A DNA stretch of 64,000 nucleotides from Streptococcus mitis (lineage in GTDB: Bacteria; Bacillota; Bacilli; Lactobacillales; Streptococcaceae). The stretch is from contig NZ_JPFU01000004.1 of assembly GCF_000722695.1 (NCBI RefSeq), forward strand, positions 53,933 through 117,932. Reading direction: 5' to 3'. Numbering within the stretch: the stretch's first letter is position 1; every line of letters begins with the position of its first letter. Shown here piece after piece: positions 7,382 to 17,040 of the stretch. A program made the translations under genes and the position numbers. Below the pieces are notes generated by a model. It was not told the DNA's origin. It saw nothing but the letters and a program-made list of their open reading frames with translations, and searched no databases.

Positions 7382-8260
7382 ATGCAGGGACAAATCATTA
7401 AAGCCTTGGCTGGGTTCTACTATGTAGAGAGTGATGGCCAAGTCTATCAAACACGCGCGCGTGGGAATTTCCGTAAAAAAGGCCATACTCCCTACGTTGG
7501 GGATTTGGTCGACTTTTCTGCGGAGGAAAATTCAGAAGGCTATATCCTCAAGATTCACGAACGGAAAAACAGTCTGGTTCGTCCGCCTATTGTCAATATT
7601 GACCAAGCTGTGGTGATCATGTCCGTCAAGGAACCGGACTTCAACAGCAATTTACTGGATCGCTTCTTAGTTCTTTTGGAACACAAAGGCATCCATCCCA
7701 TCGTCTATATTTCCAAGATGGACCTACTGGAAGATAGAGGGGAACTGGATTTTTATCAACAGACTTATGGTGATATCGGCTACGATTTTGTAACCAGTAA
7801 AGAGAAACTCCTTCCTTTGTTAACTGGCAAGGTTACAGTTTTCATGGGGCAGACAGGTGTTGGGAAATCAACTCTTCTCAATAAAATCGCACCTGATCTC
7901 AATCTTGAAACAGGAGAAATCTCAGACAGTCTGGGTCGCGGTCGCCATACCACTCGAGCTGTTAGTTTTTACAACCTCAATGGGGGTAAAATCGCAGACA
8001 CACCAGGCTTTTCATCACTGGATTATGAAGTATCAACGGCTGAAGACCTCAATCAGGCATTTCCAGAGATTGCCACTATCAGTCGAGACTGCAAATTCCG
8101 CACTTGTACCCATACCCATGAGCCTTCTTGTGCGGTCAAGCCAGCTGTAGAAGAAGGAATTATTGCCACCTTCCGTTTTGACAACTACCTGCAATTCCTC
8201 AGTGAGATTGAAAATCGCAGAGAAACCTATAAAAAAGTCAGCAAAAAAATTCCAAAATAA
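7382..8260 (+). CDS. rsgA: Ribosome small-subunit-dependent GTPase A
   Basis: This 292-residue circularly permuted GTPase acts in late 30S maturation. It has an N-terminal OB fold, the permuted G motifs (YISKMDL for G4, [12 protein letters not shown] for G1, DTPGFSS for G3) and a C-terminal zinc finger (C..C.H....C in [12 protein letters not shown]). The start at ATG 7382 follows the AAGGA in the end of ksgA. An in-frame ATG further upstream (7355) would only add residues overlapping ksgA. Confidence 0.97.
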   Translation: MQGQIIKALAGFYYVESDGQVYQTRARGNFRKKGHTPYVGDLVDFSAEENSEGYILKIHERKNSLVRPPIVNIDQAVVIMSVKEPDFNSNLLDRFLVLLEHKGIHPIVYISKMDLLEDRGELDFYQQTYGDIGYDFVTSKEKLLPLLTGKVTVFMGQTGVGKSTLLNKIAPDLNLETGEISDSLGRGRHTTRAVSFYNLNGGKIADTPGFSSLDYEVSTAEDLNQAFPEIATISRDCKFRTCTHTHEPSCAVKPAVEEGIIATFRFDNYLQFLSEIENRRETYKKVSKKIPK

Positions 8261-8270
8261 GGAGAAACCT

Positions 8271-8927
8271 ATGTCTCAATACAAGATTGCTCCGTCAATT
8301 CTGGCAGCAGATTATGCCAACTTTGAACGTGAAATCAAACGCCTAGAAGCAACTGGGGCAGAATATGCCCATATCGATATCATGGATGGGCACTTTGTGC
8401 CACAAATCAGTTTTGGTGCAGGTGTGGTCGAAGCTCTTCGACCTCATAGCAAGATGGTCTTTGATTGCCACTTGATGGTGTCAAACCCTGAGCATCATTT
8501 AGAAGACTTTGCGCGTGCAGGTGCGGATATCATCAGTATCCATGTGGAAGCAACACCTCATATTCATGGTGCCCTCCAAAAAATTCGTTCACTCGGTGTT
8601 AAACCTTCGGTTGTCATTAACCCTGGTACGCCTGTTGAAGCGATTAAGCACGTGCTTCACCTAGTTGACCAAGTCTTAGTCATGACGGTTAACCCTGGCT
8701 TTGGTGGGCAAGCCTTTCTACCAGAGACCATGGATAAGGTCCGTGAGTTGATTGCTCTACGTGATGAAAAAGGCTTGAACTTTGAAATCGAAGTCGATGG
8801 CGGGATTGATGGCCAAACTATTGCTCAAGCCAAAGAAGCTGGTGCGACCGTTTTTGTAGCAGGTTCCTATGTCTTTAAGGGAGATGTCAATGAGCGAGTA
8901 CAAACTCTCAGAAAACAACTGGACTAG
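8271..8927 (+). CDS. rpe: Ribulose-phosphate 3-epimerase
   Basis: This 218-residue TIM-barrel enzyme interconverts ribulose-5-phosphate and xylulose-5-phosphate in the pentose phosphate pathway. Metal and substrate motifs are present: HIDIMDGHFVPQISFG, DCHLMV and VNPGFGGQAF, and the phosphate loop region EVDGGID. A GGAG Shine-Dalgarno precedes ATG 8271. Longer in-frame starts (8163) lie inside rsgA and lack homology. It overlaps thiN by 38 bp. Confidence 0.96.
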   Translation: MSQYKIAPSILAADYANFEREIKRLEATGAEYAHIDIMDGHFVPQISFGAGVVEALRPHSKMVFDCHLMVSNPEHHLEDFARAGADIISIHVEATPHIHGALQKIRSLGVKPSVVINPGTPVEAIKHVLHLVDQVLVMTVNPGFGGQAFLPETMDKVRELIALRDEKGLNFEIEVDGGIDGQTIAQAKEAGATVFVAGSYVFKGDVNERVQTLRKQLD

Positions 8928-9552
8928 GGTTGCCGTTTTTGCAGGCGGAGACCGCGGTCATTATCGGACGGACTTTGATAGTTTTGTCGGTGTGGATCGA
9001 GGATCGCTCTGGGTCTTGGAAGAAAATCTATCTCTTGCTCTAGCGGTTGGAGATTTTGATTCTGTGACCGAAGAAGAGCGACAGGTGATTCAAAAACGTG
9101 CCCAGCATTTTGTCCAAGCCCGACCAGAAAAGGATGATACAGATCTGGAATTGGCTCTCTTGACTATCTTTGAGAAAAATCCTCAGGCTCAGGTCACTAT
9201 TTTCGGTGCTTTGGGTGGCCGTATTGACCATATGTTGGCCAATGTCTTTCTACCTAGCAATCCTAAGTTAGCCCCCTATATGCGCCAGATAGCGATTGAG
9301 GATGGGCAAAACTTGATTACCTATTGTCCAGAAGGGACCAGTCAGCTAGAACCCCGCTCGGACTACGACTATCTAGCCTTTATGCCAGTTCGGGATAGCC
9401 AGCTGACCATTCTCGGAGCCAAGTATGAGTTGACAGAGGAAAATTTTTTCTTTAAAAAAGTGTACGCTTCTAACGAATATATAGATAGGGAAGTGTCGGT
9501 GACTTGCCCAGATGGCTATGTGGTTGTCTTGCATAGCAAGGACAGGAGGTAG
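8890..9552 (+). CDS. thiN: Thiamine pyrophosphokinase
   Basis: This 220-residue enzyme transfers pyrophosphate from ATP to thiamine to make thiamine diphosphate in salvage. Typical motifs are GGDRGHY near the start, VGDFDSV (about residues 48-54), EKDDTDLELAL (about 78-88) and GALGGRIDHMLANV. AGGGAG at 8877 favours ATG 8890. ATG 8884 is the alternative. The gene begins inside rpe and is followed 1 bp later by rmuC. Confidence 0.93.
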   Translation: MSEYKLSENNWTRVAVFAGGDRGHYRTDFDSFVGVDRGSLWVLEENLSLALAVGDFDSVTEEERQVIQKRAQHFVQARPEKDDTDLELALLTIFEKNPQAQVTIFGALGGRIDHMLANVFLPSNPKLAPYMRQIAIEDGQNLITYCPEGTSQLEPRSDYDYLAFMPVRDSQLTILGAKYELTEENFFFKKVYASNEYIDREVSVTCPDGYVVVLHSKDRR

Positions 9553-9553
9553 G

Positions 9554-10810
9554 ATGGAAAGTTTACTTGTTCTATTATTAATTGCCAACCTAGCTGGTCT
9601 CTTTCTAATTTGGCAAAGGCAGGATAAGCAGGAAAAACATCTCAGCAAGAGCCTAGAGGATCAGGCCGATCATCTGTCAGACCAGTTGGATTATCGTTTT
9701 GAACAAGCCAGACAAGCTAGTCAGTTAGATCAAAAAGATTTGGAAGTGGCTGTCAGTGACCGTTTGCAAGAAGTGCGAATGGAATTGCACCAAGGCTTGA
9801 CTCAGGTCCGTCAAGAAATGACAGATAATCTCTTGCAAACTAGAGATAAGACCGACCAACGGCTTCAAGCCTTGCAGGAATCAAATGAGCAACGTCTAGA
9901 ACAAATGCGCCAAACGGTCGAGGAAAAACTAGAAAAGACCTTGCAGACGCGCTTACAAGCTTCCTTTGAGACAGTTTCCAAGCAACTGGAGTCTGTCAAT
10001 CGTGGCCTTGGAGAAATGCAGACAGTTGCCCGTGATGTTGGAGCCCTCAATAAGGTTCTCTCAGGAACCAAGACGCGAGGAATTCTGGGTGAATTGCAAT
10101 TGGGGCAAATCATTGAAGACATCATGACCCCTGCCCAGTACGAAAGAGAATACGCAACGGTTGAAAACTCCAGTGAACGAGTGGAGTATGCCATCAAGTT
10201 ACCTGGACAAGGCAACCAGGAATATGTCTACCTGCCGATTGACTCCAAATTTCCTTTGGCTGATTATTACCGTCTAGAAGAAGCCTATGAAGCAGGAGAT
10301 AGGGATGAGATTGAACGCTGTCGTAAGTCACTCTTAGCAAGCGTCAAGCGCTTTGCCAAGGATATTAGGAACAAGTACATAGCACCACCTCGGACGACCA
10401 ATTTTGGAGTTTTATTTGTCCCTACCGAAGGTCTCTACTCAGAAATCGTTCGCAATCCGGTCTTCTTTGATGATTTGAGGCGGGAGGAGCAGATTATTGT
10501 CGCAGGTCCAAGTACCTTATCAGCCCTTCTTAACTCCCTATCGGTTGGCTTCAAGACTCTCAATATCCAAAAGAGTGCCGACCATATCAGCAAGACTCTT
10601 GCCAGTGTCAAGACCGAGTTTGGCAAGTTTGGTGGTATTCTGGTCAAGGCACAAAAGCATCTCCAACATGCCTCTGGCAATATTGAGGAATTATTAAACC
10701 GTCGCACTACAGCTATCGAGCGGACGCTCCGTCACATTGAGTTGTCAGAAGGTGAGCCTGCGCTTGATCTACTCCATTTCCAAGAAGATGAGGAAGAATA
10801 TGAAGATTAG
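9554..10810 (+). CDS. rmuC: DNA recombination protein RmuC
   Basis: 418 residues: an N-terminal membrane segment (LLVLLLIANLAGLFLIW), a long Gln/Glu/Arg-rich coiled coil (about residues 30-170) and the conserved RmuC nuclease-like core (SGTKTRGILGELQLGQIIED, VYLPIDSKFPLADYYRL). RmuC limits inversions and rearrangements between short repeats. AGGAGG sits just before ATG 9554. The end overlaps the next gene by 11 bp. Confidence 0.95.
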   Translation: MESLLVLLLIANLAGLFLIWQRQDKQEKHLSKSLEDQADHLSDQLDYRFEQARQASQLDQKDLEVAVSDRLQEVRMELHQGLTQVRQEMTDNLLQTRDKTDQRLQALQESNEQRLEQMRQTVEEKLEKTLQTRLQASFETVSKQLESVNRGLGEMQTVARDVGALNKVLSGTKTRGILGELQLGQIIEDIMTPAQYEREYATVENSSERVEYAIKLPGQGNQEYVYLPIDSKFPLADYYRLEEAYEAGDRDEIERCRKSLLASVKRFAKDIRNKYIAPPRTTNFGVLFVPTEGLYSEIVRNPVFFDDLRREEQIIVAGPSTLSALLNSLSVGFKTLNIQKSADHISKTLASVKTEFGKFGGILVKAQKHLQHASGNIEELLNRRTTAIERTLRHIELSEGEPALDLLHFQEDEEEYED

Positions 10811-11741
10811 TCACATGAAAAAAGATGAGCTATTTGAAGGCTTTTATCTAATCAAGTCAGCTGACCTGAGACAAACTCGCGCTGGGAAAAATTACCTAGC
10901 CTTTACCTTCCAAGATGATAGTGGCGAGATTGAAGGGAAACTCTGGGATGCCCAACCTCATAACGTTGAGGCCTTTACCGCAGGTAAGGTTGTCCACATG
11001 AAAGGACGCCGAGAAGTTTATAACAATACCCCTCAAGTCAATCAAATTACCCTTCGCCTGCCTCAGCCTGGTGAACCCAATGACCCAGCTGATTTCAAGG
11101 TCAAGTCACCAGTTGATGTCAAGGAAATCCGTGACTACATGTCGCAAATGATTTTTAAAATTGAAAATCCTGTTTGGCAACGGATTGTCCGAAAGCTCTA
11201 CACCAAGTATGATAAGGAATTTTACTCCTATCCAGCTGCCAAGACCAACCACCATGCCTTTGAAACGGGTTTGGCTTATCATACGGCGACCATGGTGCGC
11301 CTGGCAGATGCCATTAGCGAAGTCTATCCACAGCTCAATAAGAGTCTGCTCTATGCGGGGATTATGCTGCATGACTTGGCTAAGGTCATCGAGTTGACGG
11401 GACCAGACCAGACCGAATACACAGTGCGAGGCAATCTCCTTGGGCATATAGCTCTGATTGATAGTGAAATTACCAAGACGATTATGGAACTTGGCATTGA
11501 TGATACCAAGGAAGAAGTCGTTTTGCTCCGCCATGTCATCCTCAGTCACCACGGCTTACTTGAGTATGGAAGCCCAGTCCGTCCACGCATTATGGAGGCA
11601 GAGATTATCCATATGATTGACAATCTGGATGCCAGCATGATGATGATGTCAACAGCTCTTGCTTTGGTGGATAAAGGAGAGATGACCAATAAAATCTTCG
11701 CTATGGACAATCGTTCCTTCTATAAACCAGATTTAGATTAA
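10800..11741 (+). CDS. cbf1: 3'-5' exoribonuclease YhaM family (Cbf1)
   Basis: This 313-residue protein combines an N-terminal OB fold (about residues 10-100) with a C-terminal HD phosphohydrolase domain (HHAFETGLAYHTATMV, MLHDLAK, HVILSHHG). YhaM enzymes trim RNA and DNA 3' ends, and the pneumococcal homolog is Cbf1. The start at ATG 10800 is preceded by AGGAAG inside the end of rmuC. A longer frame to 10737 overlaps rmuC without family support. A terminator follows. Confidence 0.93.
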   Translation: MKISHMKKDELFEGFYLIKSADLRQTRAGKNYLAFTFQDDSGEIEGKLWDAQPHNVEAFTAGKVVHMKGRREVYNNTPQVNQITLRLPQPGEPNDPADFKVKSPVDVKEIRDYMSQMIFKIENPVWQRIVRKLYTKYDKEFYSYPAAKTNHHAFETGLAYHTATMVRLADAISEVYPQLNKSLLYAGIMLHDLAKVIELTGPDQTEYTVRGNLLGHIALIDSEITKTIMELGIDDTKEEVVLLRHVILSHHGLLEYGSPVRPRIMEAEIIHMIDNLDASMMMMSTALALVDKGEMTNKIFAMDNRSFYKPDLD

Positions 11742-11755
11742 TAATTTAAGAAAAA

Positions 11756-11790
11756 TGAACATTTTTTAGGATAAGAATGTTCGTTTTTTT
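11756..11790 (+). terminator. Terminator of cbf1, overlapping a PurBox-like inverted repeat
   Basis: TGAACATT and AATGTTCG lie in inverted orientation around a 12-nt loop, and seven Ts follow. The two arms also resemble PurR operator half sites (CGAAC-type) directly upstream of purR, so the element may double as an autoregulatory site. That second role is an inference. Confidence 0.7.
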
Positions 11791-11802
11791 ATGTGAATAT
11801 GG

Positions 11803-11808
11803 TATAAT
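11803..11808 (+). promoter_or_regulatory. -10 box of purR (TATAAT, extended TGG)
   Basis: TGGTATAAT forms an extended -10 about 38 bp before the purR start. No strong -35 is present, as expected for extended -10 promoters. Confidence 0.7.
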
Positions 11809-11846
11809 AGATAAAATATCAAAATTAAATGAAGTGGGAAATAGAA

Positions 11847-12674
11847 ATGAAATTAAGAAGAAGTGATCGGATGGTTGTCATTTCCAACTATTTGATTAAT
11901 AATCCTTATAAACTAACTAGTCTCAATACTTTTGCTGAAAAGTACGAATCTGCTAAATCATCCATCTCAGAAGATATCGTCATTATCAAACGCGCCTTTG
12001 AGGAAATTGAAATCGGTCATATCCAAACAGTAACTGGTGCTGGTGGAGGTGTCATCTTTACACCATCAATCTCAAGCCATGATGCCAAGGAAATGGTTGA
12101 GGACTTGCGTGCCAAGTTGTCAGAGAGTGACCGTATCTTGCCAGGTGGTTACATCTACCTGTCTGATCTGCTTAGCACACCAGCCATCTTGAAAAATATT
12201 GGTCGTATTATTGCCAAGAGCTTTATGGATCAAAAAATTGACGCGGTTATGACAGTAGCGACCAAGGGTGTTCCACTTGCAAATGCAGTTGCCAATGTCC
12301 TCAATGTTCCTTTTGTCATTGTGCGCCGTGACTTGAAAATTACCGAAGGTTCAACGGTCAGCGTCAACTACGTTTCAGGTTCAAGTGGTGACCGTATTGA
12401 GAAAATGTTCCTTTCAAAACGCAGTCTCAAGGCAGGAAGCCGTGTCTTGATTGTGGATGACTTCTTGAAAGGCGGAGGAACTGTCAACGGGATGATCAGT
12501 CTCTTGCGTGAGTTTGATTCAGAATTGGCTGGTGTAGCGGTCTTTGCGGACAATGCCCAAGAAGAACGTGAAAAGCAGTTTGACTACAAGTCACTCTTGA
12601 AGGTAACCAATATTGATGTCAAGAACCAAGCCATCGATGTTGCGGTTGGCAATATCTTTGACGGAGATAAATAA
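11847..12674 (+). CDS. purR: Purine operon transcriptional regulator PurR
   Basis: 275 residues: an N-terminal winged helix (RRSDRMVVISNYLINNPYKLTSLNTFAEKYESAKSSISEDI, residues about 3-45) joined to a phosphoribosyltransferase-type effector domain with the PRPP-binding loop VLIVDDFLKGGGTVNGM (about 199-215). In lactococci and streptococci PurR responds to PRPP and activates purine synthesis genes. ATG 11847 (MKLRRSDR) fits the family. ATG 11829 would add six residues. Confidence 0.95.
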   Translation: MKLRRSDRMVVISNYLINNPYKLTSLNTFAEKYESAKSSISEDIVIIKRAFEEIEIGHIQTVTGAGGGVIFTPSISSHDAKEMVEDLRAKLSESDRILPGGYIYLSDLLSTPAILKNIGRIIAKSFMDQKIDAVMTVATKGVPLANAVANVLNVPFVIVRRDLKITEGSTVSVNYVSGSSGDRIEKMFLSKRSLKAGSRVLIVDDFLKGGGTVNGMISLLREFDSELAGVAVFADNAQEEREKQFDYKSLLKVTNIDVKNQAIDVAVGNIFDGDK

Positions 12675-12685
12675 GAGATAGAACT

Positions 12686-12716
12686 AAAGGTTGGAACGAT
12701 AGTCCCAGCCTTTCTT
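12686..12716 (+). terminator. Terminator after purR
   Basis: AAAGGTTGG pairs with CCAGCCTTT (9 bp, one G-U), followed by a short T-rich stretch (TTTCTTT). It is moderate in strength. Confidence 0.6.
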
Positions 12717-12740
12717 TGCAAATAGAATAGAAGGAAACTT

Positions 12741-13991
12741 ATGAAAACACCATTTATCAATAGAGAAGACTTAGAAGCGATTGTTGCCGAGTTCCCTACT
12801 CCCTTTCACTTATATGATGAGAAGGGGATTCGTGAGAAGGCAAGAGCCGTCAACCAAGCCTTTTCGTGGAACAAGGGCTTTAAGGAATATTTTGCAGTTA
12901 AGGCTACTCCAACACCAGCTATTTTGAAAATTCTCCAAGAGGAAGGCTGTGGTGTGGACTGCTCTAGTTATGTAGAGCTTTTGATGAGTCATAAACTGAA
13001 TTTCCCTGGTTCTGAGATCATGTTCTCTTCAAACAACACGCCAGACAAGGAATATGCCTATGCGCGTGAATTGGGTGCGACCATTAACTTGGATGCCTTT
13101 GAAGATATTAAACATCTAGAGCATGCAGCAGGCATTCCAGAAATCATCTCATGTCGTTACAATCCTGGAGGTGTTTTTGAGCTAGGGACAGACATCATGG
13201 ACAATCCTGGAGAAGCCAAGTTTGGCATGACCAAGGACCAGCTCTTTGAAGCTTTTGCCATCTTGAAGGAAAAAGGAGCCAAGACTTTTGGGATTCACTC
13301 CTTCCTAGCGTCCAATACCGTGACCCATCTCTATTATCCAGAGTTGGCTCGTCAGCTTTTTGAATTGGCTGTTGAAATCAAGGAACAGTTGGGCATTTCG
13401 CTAGACTTTATCAATCTTTCTGGAGGTATTGGTGTCAACTATCGTCCTGAGCAGGAGCCAAATGATATTGCCTTGATTGGTGAGGGAGTTCGTAAGGTAT
13501 ATGAAGAGGTCCTTACGCCAGCAGGTCTTGGTCAGGTCAAGATTTTTACTGAATTGGGTCGTTTTATGCTCGCCCCTCACGGTGCTTTGGTCACAAGAGT
13601 TACCCATAAGAAGGAAACCTACCGTACCTATCTCGGTGTGGATGCATCAGCAGTCAACCTTATGCGTCCAGCCATGTACGGAGCCTACCACCATATTACT
13701 AATGTGACCCATCCAGATGGACCAGCTGAAGTGGTAGATGTGATTGGTTCACTTTGTGAAAACAATGATAAATTTGCAGTGAATCGTGAACTTCCTCATA
13801 CAGAAATCGGTGATTTGCTGGTAATTCATGATACAGGTGCCCACGGTTTTTCAATGGGCTACCAGTATAATGCTAAACTTCGTTCTGCGGAAATTCTTTA
13901 TACTGAAGAAGGCAAAGCCCGTCAAATCCGCCGTGCAGAGCGTCCTGAGGACTATTTTGCAACCTTGTATGGTTTTGACTTTGAAGAATAA
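12741..13991 (+). CDS. lysA: Diaminopimelate decarboxylase
   Basis: This 416-residue fold-type III PLP enzyme makes the last step of lysine synthesis (meso-diaminopimelate to L-lysine). The PLP lysine is in EYFAVKATPTP (about residue 54). Further motifs are GCGVDCSSYVEL, the Gly-rich phosphate site NLSGGIGVNY, ELGRFM and the C-terminal GSLCENNDKFA with the active-site Cys. AAGGAAA precedes the ATG. Confidence 0.94.
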   Translation: MKTPFINREDLEAIVAEFPTPFHLYDEKGIREKARAVNQAFSWNKGFKEYFAVKATPTPAILKILQEEGCGVDCSSYVELLMSHKLNFPGSEIMFSSNNTPDKEYAYARELGATINLDAFEDIKHLEHAAGIPEIISCRYNPGGVFELGTDIMDNPGEAKFGMTKDQLFEAFAILKEKGAKTFGIHSFLASNTVTHLYYPELARQLFELAVEIKEQLGISLDFINLSGGIGVNYRPEQEPNDIALIGEGVRKVYEEVLTPAGLGQVKIFTELGRFMLAPHGALVTRVTHKKETYRTYLGVDASAVNLMRPAMYGAYHHITNVTHPDGPAEVVDVIGSLCENNDKFAVNRELPHTEIGDLLVIHDTGAHGFSMGYQYNAKLRSAEILYTEEGKARQIRRAERPEDYFATLYGFDFEE

Positions 13992-14054
13992 AATGATAAG
14001 TAATTGAAAATGAAATTGAAAAACAGATTGCTTTCTAAAAAATAGACAAAAATC

Positions 14055-14082
14055 TTGTTTTTCCTTCAAGTCGTGATATAAT
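14055..14082 (+). promoter_or_regulatory. Promoter of pflA
   Basis: TTGTTT (14055-14060), 16-bp spacer, TATAAT (14077-14082), 34 bp before the pflA start. Confidence 0.7.
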
Positions 14083-14116
14083 AAAACTATAAAACGTTTT
14101 CAAGGAAGGTAACGAT

Positions 14117-14911
14117 ATGTCTGAAGAAACAATTGATTATGGACAAGTGACAGGAATGGTGCATTCAACGGAGAGCTTTGGTTCGGTAGACGGACCTGGT
14201 ATTCGCTTTATTGTCTTTTTGCAGGGCTGTCACATGCGTTGCCAATATTGCCACAACCCAGATACTTGGGCCATGGAGTCCAACAAATCACGTGAACGGA
14301 CGGTAGATGATGTCTTGACAGAAGCCTTGCGCTACCGCGGTTTCTGGGGGAATAAGGGTGGGATTACAGTCAGTGGAGGAGAAGCTCTCTTGCAGATTGA
14401 TTTCCTAATTGCCCTCTTTACCAAGGCTAAGGAACAAGGAATCCACTGTACCTTGGATACCTGTGCACTGCCTTTCCGTAATAAACCACGTTACCTTGAG
14501 AAGTTTGACAAACTTATGGCTGTTACTGACTTGGTTCTCTTGGATATCAAGGAAATCAACGAAGAACAGCACAAGATTGTTACTAGCCAAACCAATAAAA
14601 ATATCTTGGCCTGTGCCCAGTATCTATCAGATATTGGAAAACCTGTCTGGATTCGCCACGTGTTAGTTCCGGGATTGACAGATAGAGATGATGACTTGAT
14701 TGAACTTGGTAAGTTCGTCAAGACCCTCAAAAATGTTGATAAGTTTGAAATTCTACCTTATCACACCATGGGTGAGTTCAAATGGCGTGAATTGGGAATC
14801 CCTTATTCGCTCGAAGGGGTCAAACCTCCAACAGCAGACCGCGTCAAGAACGCTAAAAAACTCATGGATACCGAAAGTTACCAAGACTATATGAAACGTG
14901 TACATGGATAG
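14117..14911 (+). CDS. pflA: Pyruvate formate-lyase activating enzyme
   Basis: This 264-residue radical-SAM enzyme installs the glycyl radical on pyruvate formate-lyase for mixed-acid fermentation. The cluster motif CHMRCQYC (about residues 37-44), the glycine motif GGITVSGGEALLQ and LDTCALP are present. The length is normal. Its stop lies 21 bp from the IS1182-type element, so the gene is intact but its native downstream region is replaced. Confidence 0.96.
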   Translation: MSEETIDYGQVTGMVHSTESFGSVDGPGIRFIVFLQGCHMRCQYCHNPDTWAMESNKSRERTVDDVLTEALRYRGFWGNKGGITVSGGEALLQIDFLIALFTKAKEQGIHCTLDTCALPFRNKPRYLEKFDKLMAVTDLVLLDIKEINEEQHKIVTSQTNKNILACAQYLSDIGKPVWIRHVLVPGLTDRDDDLIELGKFVKTLKNVDKFEILPYHTMGEFKWRELGIPYSLEGVKPPTADRVKNAKKLMDTESYQDYMKRVHG

Positions 14912-14990
14912 AAAAGAAGCCTGATGGAAAAGAGCCCACTGAAAAAGTCATCAATTGATGGCTTTTTTGTTATACTAGAGATGAGGTGAA

Positions 14991-16451
14991 ATGATGCTTG
15001 ATAATCAGTTAACTATGGATGTCAGTCCTTATTCTAGTTTGTATAATATCGTGGTTCCTAAAACCCACTTTTTTCGTCAGCTAACTGAACTCTGTGATTT
15101 TAGCTTTATTCATGATGAACTAGAAAAGAATTATCGTCCCGATTTTGGGTGTAAAGCTTATTCACCGATTATGATGTTCAAATATCTCTTGTTAAAAGAT
15201 ATTTATAAGTTATCAGATGTCGATGTGGTGGGACGTTCCTTGTCAGATATGGCCTTTAAATTTTTTCTTGGTCTAGCTCCTGAGGATTCTGTTATCGAGC
15301 CATCCTCTCTGACAAAATTTAGAAAGCTAAGAATTAAAGATGACAAACTGCTTGATGTATTGATTCAGAAGTCTGTTCAAATTGCACTCGAACACAACTT
15401 GATTAAGAGTAAAATCCTCATTGTGGATGCCACTCACACCAAATCTCATTATAATCATAAGAAACCCCAAGAAATTCTTAGGAAGCGTTAAAAAGCTTTA
15501 CGTAAAACGATTTATCAACATTCAGAAGATATCAAAATAGAATTTCCAAAGAAACCCCAAGAAGATAAACTCGAAGCAGAATTGACATATACAGAGGAGT
15601 CAATGGCTATGGTTAAAAAACACGAGGAACTCTTAGCCCTACCGGCTGTCTCTCAAAAGTTCAATTACCTAAAAGAGGCTGTTGAGGACGACTTAGAATA
15701 CTTGGAAGCTTCTGTTAAGGAGGAGACTAGGCTCGGACATAAGACAGCCGACAGCTCTTTCTATGGATATAAAAGTCATATCGCTATGACGGATGAACGG
15801 ATTATTACTGCTTGTGTGGTCACTTCTGGCGAACAAAGTGATAGGAAATATTTACCTGAGTTATATGCTAAAACAAAGGAAAATAGTCTGGCCATCGAGA
15901 CTATTATTAGTGATGCGGCTTATTCAGTAAAGGACAATATTCAACTAGCTCGCAAAGAAAAGATTCATTTGGTGTCAAAACTGAACCCTTCTGTTTCAAA
16001 AGGTTACCGTAAAGAAGAGGATGGGTTTGAATTTAATAAAGACGCAGGGCTATTTGTCTGTCCTGAAGGACACATGGCTATTCGCAAAACAAGGACAGGG
16101 AAAAAATATCAAAATAAGAATCAAGTTGTCACTCATTACTTTGACATTGAGAAGTGCAAGAGTTGCCTTTCCAAGGAAGGTTGTTATAAGGAGGGGACAA
16201 AGTCTAAAACTTATTCATTAGCTATTAAGAGGAACGACCATCTTTTCCAGAAGAAATTTCAGGAAACATCTTATTTTAAAGAAATTACCAGACATCGCTA
16301 TAAACTCGAAGCGAAGAATGTCGAACTAAAACATAGACATGGCTTTGATGTCGCAAGGGCATCAGGTCTTTTCAACATGGAATTACAGGCAGCAACAAGT
16401 ATATTCGTGGTCAATATGAAACGAATTATGACCTTAATAAATACAAAATAA
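14991..16451 (+). pseudogene. IS1182-family transposase, interrupted by a nonsense codon
   Basis: The frame has 486 codons from ATG 14991. The first 166 contain the N-terminal domain (RPDFGCKAYSPIMMFKYLLLKDIYKLSD, and IVDATHTKSHYNHKK with the first catalytic Asp). A TAA at 15489-15491 (after RKR) stops it, and the same frame continues to 16451 with the DDE core and the Cys cluster (CPEG, CKSCLSKEGC) and the final HRHGFDVARASG. One base (TAA for a sense codon) explains the break. No other frameshift is seen. Confidence 0.88.
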
Positions 16452-16494
16452 CCGAGGAATTCGCTCAAATTGATGAGAGATTCCTCGGTTTTCA
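16450..16494 (+). terminator. Terminator inside the right end of the IS1182-type element
   Basis: AACCGAGGAAT and ATTCCTCGGTT form an 11-bp stem followed by TTTTC, immediately after the transposase stop. Confidence 0.75.
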
Positions 16495-16532
16495 GTTTAT
16501 TAAAAGTAAGAGGCTTATTTTTTCAGTGGGCT

Positions 16533-17040
16533 AAGTTTTTAATGTTTGTCTTTTATATATCTAATCTTCAAATTGTTTAATAATAAAACATTAAAAGGCG
16601 TATCTAAAAAATGTAAATGCTTGCTAAAAACGGATTTTCATAAAAATCTTCTTTTTAAAAAATAGAATTATGTTAAAATACTAAAGAGGTGTAAATTATC
16701 AGATTATTTCAGCCGTACAGTGTAATTTGTAGATATTTCATAATTTTACGGCCTTTCAAAAATAGGATTGATTTTATTTGTAAGTAATGAAAAGTTTGAG
16801 AACAATTTAGTCACGTTCTACTTCAACGTATAAGTATTAGTTTAGGTGATGATAAAAATTAATTGTCCTACCATATTTGAATAGAGTTTTTTGAGAAATG
16901 GTTTAATCTTTACTTTGTATAGCACAGACTTTTCTGGAAAGGAGTATTAAGAAAGATTTTACGAAGAATAAATAATTTGATAATCAAAAAGACAGTCAAA
17001 GAGTAACTTGAAAGATATTATTGCAATAGGAGATATTTGA
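16533..17040 (+). promoter_or_regulatory. Upstream region of the surface-protein gene (promoter, ~355-nt leader)
   Basis: No gene is seen here. An extended -10 (TGTTAAAAT, 16671-16679) is the best promoter candidate, giving a leader of about 355 nt. The leader contains complementary stretches AGCCGTA (near 16720) and TACGGC (near 16747), which could form a base stem. AGGAG precedes the start codon. The region is very AT-rich. Confidence 0.45.

Larger units (their letters stand above)
14933..16532 (+). mobile_element. IS1182-family insertion sequence (~1.6 kb), inactive
   Basis: The ends are the inverted repeats AGCCCACTGAAAAA (14933-14946) and TTTTTCAGTGGGCT (16519-16532). They enclose one transposase frame that carries an internal stop. 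I see no clear target duplication in the flanks (left ends AAAAG, right begins AAGTT). A terminator hairpin lies inside the right end. Confidence 0.85.
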
